A program made the translations under genes and the position numbers. From the NCBI GenBank assembly GCA_937132145.1, contig CAKZNY010000266.1, forward strand, positions 1 to 10,498: a stretch of 10,498 nucleotides of DNA. Direction: 5' to 3'. Shown here piece by piece: positions 6,808 through 10,498 of this stretch. The notes under the pieces were generated by a model. It did not search any database, had not been told where the DNA came from, and saw nothing but the letters and a program-made list of their open reading frames with translations. This DNA comes from an uncultured Paracoccaceae bacterium (GTDB lineage: Bacteria > Pseudomonadota > Alphaproteobacteria > Rhodobacterales > Rhodobacteraceae). Numbering within the stretch: the stretch's first letter is position 1; the number at the start of each line of letters is the position of its first letter.

Positions 6808-7545
6808 ATGGCTAGGAAACGCGCGAAAATCAGGCTCTTTGTAGAGGGTTCATTGGGGGCGGGGCAAGGGATTGTCGTCACCAAAGAGCAGGCGAATTAC
6901 CTGTTCAACGTCATGCGCCTGAAAACCGGCGATAATGTGCTGCTTTTTAATGGCCGCGATGGCGAGTGGCAGGCCGAGGTTGTCGAGGCTGGAAAACGGG
7001 CTGGAAAGCTGGCGTGTCGCGCCCAAACCGCGCCCCTGCAACGGCCGCCCGATTTGTGGCTGCTGTTTGCGCCCATCAAAAAGGCCCGCACCGCGTTTAT
7101 CGTGGAGAAGGCGACCGAGCTGGGCGCGGCGCGAATTATGCCGGTGCTTACCGATTTTACGAATACGGACCGGATACAAACCGACCGCCTCCGAGCGTAT
7201 GCGATGGAGGCCACCGAGCAATGCGGCGGTACGTTCATCCCCGAGGTCACCGATATTCAGAAGCTGGCGGATGTGCTGGATGACTGGCCCGAGGATCGCC
7301 GCATAATGTTTTGCGACGAAAGCCGCGCGGCGTTGCCTGTAGCGCAGGCTTTGGCCAAGGAAAAAGCTGGCAAATGGGCGATTGTGATCGGCCCCGAAGG
7401 TGGGTTCTCGCCAGATGAAATCGAACGCTTGCGCGGGATGAAACAGGTAACATCGGTAACCCTCGGCCCACGGATACTTCGCGCGGATACGGCGGCGGTG
7501 GCGGCCTTAGTGGCATGGCAAAGCGCGTTGGGCGATTGGGGATGA
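6808..7545 (+). CDS. rsmE: 16S rRNA (uracil(1498)-N(3))-methyltransferase (RsmE)
   Basis: RsmE is a SPOUT-class methyltransferase that uses S-adenosylmethionine to methylate N3 of U1498 in helix 44 of 16S rRNA. The 245-aa product has an N-terminal PUA-like RNA-binding part (about 7-75), where YLFNVMRLKTGD (31-42) and LLFNGRDGEW (45-54) are typical. The C-terminal knotted SPOUT domain (about 82-245) shows FIVEKATELGA (97-107), EATEQ (134-138), the SAM-loop GPEGGF (195-200) and LGPRILRADTAA (219-230). Length is normal. AAAGGG at 6794-6799 lies 8 bases before the ATG. Its stop overlaps the next gene's ATG as ATGA. It is divergent from ubiA. Confidence 0.95.
   Translation: MARKRAKIRLFVEGSLGAGQGIVVTKEQANYLFNVMRLKTGDNVLLFNGRDGEWQAEVVEAGKRAGKLACRAQTAPLQRPPDLWLLFAPIKKARTAFIVEKATELGAARIMPVLTDFTNTDRIQTDRLRAYAMEATEQCGGTFIPEVTDIQKLADVLDDWPEDRRIMFCDESRAALPVAQALAKEKAGKWAIVIGPEGGFSPDEIERLRGMKQVTSVTLGPRILRADTAAVAALVAWQSALGDWG
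6838..6867 (-). promoter_or_regulatory. Candidate ubiA promoter inside the rsmE 5' end
   Basis: Read on the minus strand, TTGCCC (6867-6862) and TACAAA (6843-6838) are 18 bases apart. They would start transcription near 6831, about 28 bases before the ubiA start at 6802. Each hexamer is only a partial match to the sigma70 consensus. Confidence 0.2.
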
Positions 7546-8411
7546 CGGTCACGATACGCGAAGCTACCCGCGACGACACGTTGCGTTTGGAGGCGTTTCT
7601 GAAGCGCCGGATGGAGACCTCGATGTTTTTACGCAGTAACCTGCGGGATTTCGGGATCGGCAACAAAAAAGACGATTACGCCATGCGCTATTTTTTGCGC
7701 GAACGTGGTGGCGTTATTCTTGGCGTGGGGGCGATTGCGAACAGCGGCTCGTTGATGATGCAAGCGGTTGAAGGATTAGTCGAGATTGCGGAATTTATGC
7801 AAACTTCACTGCCCGACGACACAGTTTACAACTTCATCATTGGCGAATCTACGCAAGCCGAGGTCATGCGCAAGGCGTTTGGTCTGACCGACGCCCCGAC
7901 TACGATGGATGACGTGGAACCGTTGTTTACTCTTAGCCTCGACCGCCTGATTACCCCTGCCATAAACGGCGCGATGTTGCGAAAACCCTTGCAGGGTGAC
8001 ATCGCGATGCTGAACGAATGGGGCTATGATTATCTGCTCGAAACGGGCCTTCGCGAAGCGGGCGAGGCGACGCGGCAAGCCGTTAAGGGGAACGTTGCGC
8101 GGAGTATAGATGCGGGAACGTTGCGTCTGCTAATCCGTAGCGGCAAGCCCGTCGCCCAAACCGGTTTTAACGCGGTTCTGCCAGATAGCGTCCAGATCGG
8201 CGGGGTTTATACGCCACCGGAATTCCGCCGCAACGGGTATAGCCGTCTCGCCGTCGCGATGCATCTGGCGGAAGTTCGCAAGACGGGTGTCAAAAAAGCC
8301 ATCCTGTTTTCCGCCAATGAATATGCCTCACGGGCTTATCGCGGCATTGGCTTCGAGCAAATTGGTCACTACACTATCACCATATTCGCGCAGCCTGATC
8401 CCAAGGATTAA
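7542..8411 (+). CDS. GNAT-family N-acetyltransferase, substrate unknown
   Basis: The 289-aa product starts MTVTIREATRDD, the first strand and helix of a GNAT fold. The clearest acetyl-CoA-binding signature is in the C-terminal half: VQIGGVYTPPEFRRNGYSRLA (about 217-236), with the R-x-N-G-Y-S pyrophosphate loop at 229-234. SANEYASRAYRGIGFEQIG (257-275) follows as GNAT motif B. The N-terminal half (5-140) looks like a degenerate second GNAT-like domain, so this may be a two-domain protein. The ATG at 7542 forms ATGA with the rsmE stop; a weaker in-frame ATG at 7515 would add nine residues inside rsmE. The Shine-Dalgarno sequence is poor, which fits translational coupling. The next gene starts two bases after its stop. 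Acceptor substrate cannot be told from the sequence. Confidence 0.85.
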   Translation: MTVTIREATRDDTLRLEAFLKRRMETSMFLRSNLRDFGIGNKKDDYAMRYFLRERGGVILGVGAIANSGSLMMQAVEGLVEIAEFMQTSLPDDTVYNFIIGESTQAEVMRKAFGLTDAPTTMDDVEPLFTLSLDRLITPAINGAMLRKPLQGDIAMLNEWGYDYLLETGLREAGEATRQAVKGNVARSIDAGTLRLLIRSGKPVAQTGFNAVLPDSVQIGGVYTPPEFRRNGYSRLAVAMHLAEVRKTGVKKAILFSANEYASRAYRGIGFEQIGHYTITIFAQPDPKD

Positions 8412-8413
8412 CC

Positions 8414-8932
8414 ATGCCTATTTTCCGCCCCGAAGCCATACAAACCATGAAACGGTGGCGTGAACCTGCGTTTGTCGCGGTGTTTTTCGCCCTGTCGGTC
8501 TGGTTTTTGTGGAAAGCCTTCGCGCAATCCAGCTGGATTTCCGGTGTGATCGGTTTGGGAATGGCTGGTGTTGTGGGCAGTATTCTCTACGTTTCTTATA
8601 TGCGGGCCAGTATCGCCACGGGCTCGGACGGGCCCGGAATTGTTGAGGTGCGCGAGCGGGAAATCACCTACTTCGCCCCAGAAAACGGCGGCTCGGTGGA
8701 GCTGGATATGCTGCTTCGCCTACAACTCTCAACCCTTCCAAGCGCAATGGGGGACCGGAACTGGATATTGTGGTATCCGGGTGGTTCATTGGTTATTCCG
8801 ACTTCAGCGGACGGCGCGGGCGCATTGGTAGAGGCTTTCGCGGCATTACCGAACCTTGGATACGATAAAATCGTGCGGGCAATGAAGGCAGAAACGCAAG
8901 AGATATTTACGATTTGGCAACGCGGTCAATAA
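8414..8932 (+). CDS. Two-TM membrane protein of unknown function
   Basis: I do not recognise a named family. The 172-aa product has a short basic N-terminus (R5, K13, R14, R16), then two hydrophobic helices at about 18-37 and 42-61 separated by a very short turn, giving a hairpin with both ends probably in the cytoplasm. Residues about 75-172 form a soluble domain with alternating strands (GIVEVREREITYFAP, 75-89; WILWYPGGSLVIPT, 117-130) and a C-terminal helix ending FTIWQRG. The pattern resembles a small PH-like or YcxB-like beta domain, but this is only an impression. AAGGA before the ATG (8403-8407) supports the start. It lies two bases after the acetyltransferase and 77 bases before gshA. 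Confidence 0.8.
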   Translation: MPIFRPEAIQTMKRWREPAFVAVFFALSVWFLWKAFAQSSWISGVIGLGMAGVVGSILYVSYMRASIATGSDGPGIVEVREREITYFAPENGGSVELDMLLRLQLSTLPSAMGDRNWILWYPGGSLVIPTSADGAGALVEAFAALPNLGYDKIVRAMKAETQEIFTIWQRGQ

Positions 8933-9009
8933 AACGTCAAAACATGACTTGCGGTTGCGGACTCCGGCGCCTAAATCGATAGTTAGAACCTAAAACGGGA
9001 GTTCCTTAA
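8933..9009 (+). promoter_or_regulatory. Intergenic spacer before gshA with possible promoter
   Basis: This 77-base gap is the only real spacing in the plus-strand cluster after rsmE and could hold a separate gshA promoter. TTGCGG occurs twice in tandem (8949-8954, 8955-8960). From the second, GATAGT at 8978-8983 (4 of 6 to TATAAT) lies 17 bases downstream. A GGGAG at 8997-9001, 8 bases before the ATG, is a good gshA ribosome binding site. The promoter is weak by consensus; the ribosome binding site is solid. Confidence 0.35.
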
Positions 9010-10380
9010 ATGTCGATACCTCAGTCCGGCGGTGGGCCGATCGAGCACCTTTCGCAACTAGCGGAATTTCTGTCCTCGGGATGCAAACCCAAAAGCGAAT
9101 GGCGTATCGGTACCGAGCACGAGAAGTTCGGGTATTGCAAGGACACGTTGCTGCCACTTCCATACGAGGGCGCGCGTTCGATCAAGGCAATTCTTGAAGG
9201 TTTGCGCGACGAATTCGGTTGGGCCCCGCTGGAAGAAGCAGGCCAGTTGATCGGGTTGACCAAAGACGGTGCGAACGTCTCGCTGGAACCGGGCGGGCAG
9301 TTGGAGCTGTCGGGTGCGCCGCTGGAAAGCATCCACCAGACTTGCGACGAGGCCAACGAGCATTTGAAAGAAGTCAAAGCGGTCGCCGACAAGGTTGGCG
9401 CGCGGTTCTTTGGCATGGGGGCAGCCCCCGAATGGACCCACGAACAGATGCCGCTGATGCCCAAAGGGCGTTACAAGTTGATGGACGGCTATATGGCTGA
9501 AATTGACACGCATGGCACGCAAATGATGCGGCGCACGACGACCATTCAGGTGAACCTCGATTTTTCAAGCGAGCCGGATATGGTGCAGAAATTCCGTGTC
9601 GGTTTGGCATTGCAGCCGATTGTGACGGCGTTGTTCGCGAACTCTCCGTTCTTTGAGGGCAAGCTGACGGGCTATCAGTCATGGCGCGCACGGATTTGGC
9701 AAAACACGGATAATGCCCGCACGGGTATGTTGCCTTTCGTGTTCGAGGACGGCTTCGGGTTTGAGGCGTATGTGCAGTATGCCCTTGATGTGCCAATGTA
9801 TTTTGTATACCGCGACGGGAAGTATATTGATGCGCTCGGCATGTCTTTCCGCGATTTTATGGCCGGTAAACTGCCAGCATTACCCGGTGAAATCGCCACC
9901 ATGTCCGATTGGGCGGATCACCTGACAACGGCGTTCCCCGAAGCCCGGATCAAGCAATACATGGAAATGCGTGGTGCCGACGGTGGCCCTTGGCGTAAAA
10001 TTTGCGCGTTGCCAGCCCTATGGGTCGGCATGATGTACGATCAAAACGCACTGGATGCGGCTTGGGATGTTTGCAAGGGCTGGACGGCGGAACAACGGGA
10101 TCAACTGCGGTTTGATGTGGCCAAAGACGGCTTGCAGGCGCGGATTAATGGTCGCGAAGTATTGGATGTGGCCAAGGATTTATTGGCTATTTCGGAATCC
10201 GGTCTGAAGGCACGGGCCAAGCCCGGCGCTGGTGGTTTGATCCCTGATGAGACGCATTTCCTGAACGCTTTGCAGGAAATCGTGGACCGCGGTTATTCGC
10301 CAGCGAAGAAGCTGGAGCGCTTGTATAAATGCGAATGGGCAGGCGATATAAAACGTGTGTATCAGGAATACAGCTACTAA
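9010..10380 (+). CDS. gshA: Glutamate-cysteine ligase, plant-type (GshA)
   Basis: This enzyme joins L-glutamate and L-cysteine with ATP to form gamma-glutamylcysteine, the first and limiting step of glutathione synthesis. The 456-aa product belongs to the GCS2 branch shared by plants and alphaproteobacteria, not the E. coli branch. Seen directly: WRIGTEHEKFGY (31-42) with E36 and E38 as likely metal or ATP ligands; SLEPGGQLELSGAP (91-104); TTTIQVNLDFSSEPDM (176-191); FANSPFFEGKLTGYQSWRARIW (209-230); and ALPALWVGMMYD (333-344). Length fits the family. The ATG at 9010 has GGGAG 8 bases upstream. In plants the enzyme is redox-regulated by disulfides; whether any of C25, C43, C112, C332, C355 and C441 act this way here is not shown. 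Cytoplasmic; gshB is not in the window. Confidence 0.94.
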   Translation: MSIPQSGGGPIEHLSQLAEFLSSGCKPKSEWRIGTEHEKFGYCKDTLLPLPYEGARSIKAILEGLRDEFGWAPLEEAGQLIGLTKDGANVSLEPGGQLELSGAPLESIHQTCDEANEHLKEVKAVADKVGARFFGMGAAPEWTHEQMPLMPKGRYKLMDGYMAEIDTHGTQMMRRTTTIQVNLDFSSEPDMVQKFRVGLALQPIVTALFANSPFFEGKLTGYQSWRARIWQNTDNARTGMLPFVFEDGFGFEAYVQYALDVPMYFVYRDGKYIDALGMSFRDFMAGKLPALPGEIATMSDWADHLTTAFPEARIKQYMEMRGADGGPWRKICALPALWVGMMYDQNALDAAWDVCKGWTAEQRDQLRFDVAKDGLQARINGREVLDVAKDLLAISESGLKARAKPGAGGLIPDETHFLNALQEIVDRGYSPAKKLERLYKCEWAGDIKRVYQEYSY

Positions 10381-10393
10381 CCAGCCGTCACGA

Positions 10394-10431
10394 TCGCCGG
10401 ACTGTAGGGGGATCCTCGGGCTGTCCGGCGA
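10394..10431 (+). terminator. Inverted repeat after gshA, possible transcript end
   Basis: TCGCCGGAC (10394-10402) and GTCCGGCGA (10423-10431) form a perfect 9-bp stem with a 20-base loop, starting 13 bases after the gshA stop. There is no T-run after the right arm, so it is not a canonical intrinsic terminator; it could stabilise the 3' end or act with Rho. The loop contains GGATCC (10410-10415). Confidence 0.4.
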
Positions 10432-10498
10432 GACGTCAACTGGATCAGCTATAGCTTTCGGGTTTGGCTTGCTTGTGTCGGGGGCCGGTCCAAAACGG
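10432..10498. other. Intergenic tail at window end, no gene seen
   Basis: No convincing open reading frame lies here. A 10-bp palindrome AGCTATAGCT is present at 10447-10456. The next gene is outside the window. Confidence 0.5.

Noticed and set aside
1..10498. Defence system, prophage, CRISPR array or insertion sequence
   Set aside because: No transposase, integrase, Cas, nuclease-toxin or phage protein is encoded, and no spaced direct repeats or terminal inverted repeats were seen. All gene products but two or three are recognised housekeeping proteins.

Overview
The window looks like ordinary chromosomal DNA of an alphaproteobacterium, most likely Rhodobacterales (Roseobacter-like). This rests on protein style (a plant-type glutamate-cysteine ligase, a GTG-started UvrC with a long N-terminal tail, an OmpA protein with BON-like repeats next to ubiA) and on the fairly GC-rich coding sequence. 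The placement is from memory of such proteins; no search was run. I found no mobile element, CRISPR array, tRNA, rRNA or obvious horizontally acquired island.

Layout: (1) 1-216 is a strikingly AT-rich non-coding segment (47 G+C in the first 180 bases, hand count, about 26%). It carries a perfect TATAAT and, just downstream, one perfect and one near-perfect DnaA box. (2) 217-3601, plus strand: a compact run uvrC - pgsA - moaD - moaE (nucleotide excision repair, phosphatidylglycerol synthesis, molybdopterin synthase small and large subunits), with pgsA/moaD overlapping and moaD/moaE one base apart. (3) 3598-6802, minus strand: ubiA - BON/OmpA-like envelope protein - small single-pass coiled-coil protein. 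The last two overlap by 14 bases. The coiled-coil gene meets moaE tail to tail with a 4-base overlap, so the two convergent operons have no terminator space between them. (4) 6808-10380, plus strand: rsmE - GNAT acetyltransferase - two-TM protein of unknown function - gshA. The first three are tightly packed (ATGA overlap, then a 2-base gap) and gshA follows after 77 bases. ubiA and rsmE are divergent with at most about 32 bases between start codons. (5) 10381-10498 has no gene but contains a perfect 9-bp inverted repeat after gshA.

How the genes work together: moaD and moaE encode the two halves of one enzyme. ubiA (ubiquinone), pgsA (phospholipid) and the OmpA/BON and coiled-coil proteins all concern the envelope. 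rsmE (16S rRNA U1498 methylation) and gshA (first step of glutathione synthesis) are unrelated housekeeping functions sharing a strand. The points most worth a second look are the DnaA-box/AT-rich segment before uvrC, the multi-BON OmpA protein with its overlapping coiled-coil partner, and the unknown membrane protein before gshA. Nothing here looks like a new defence or mobile system.
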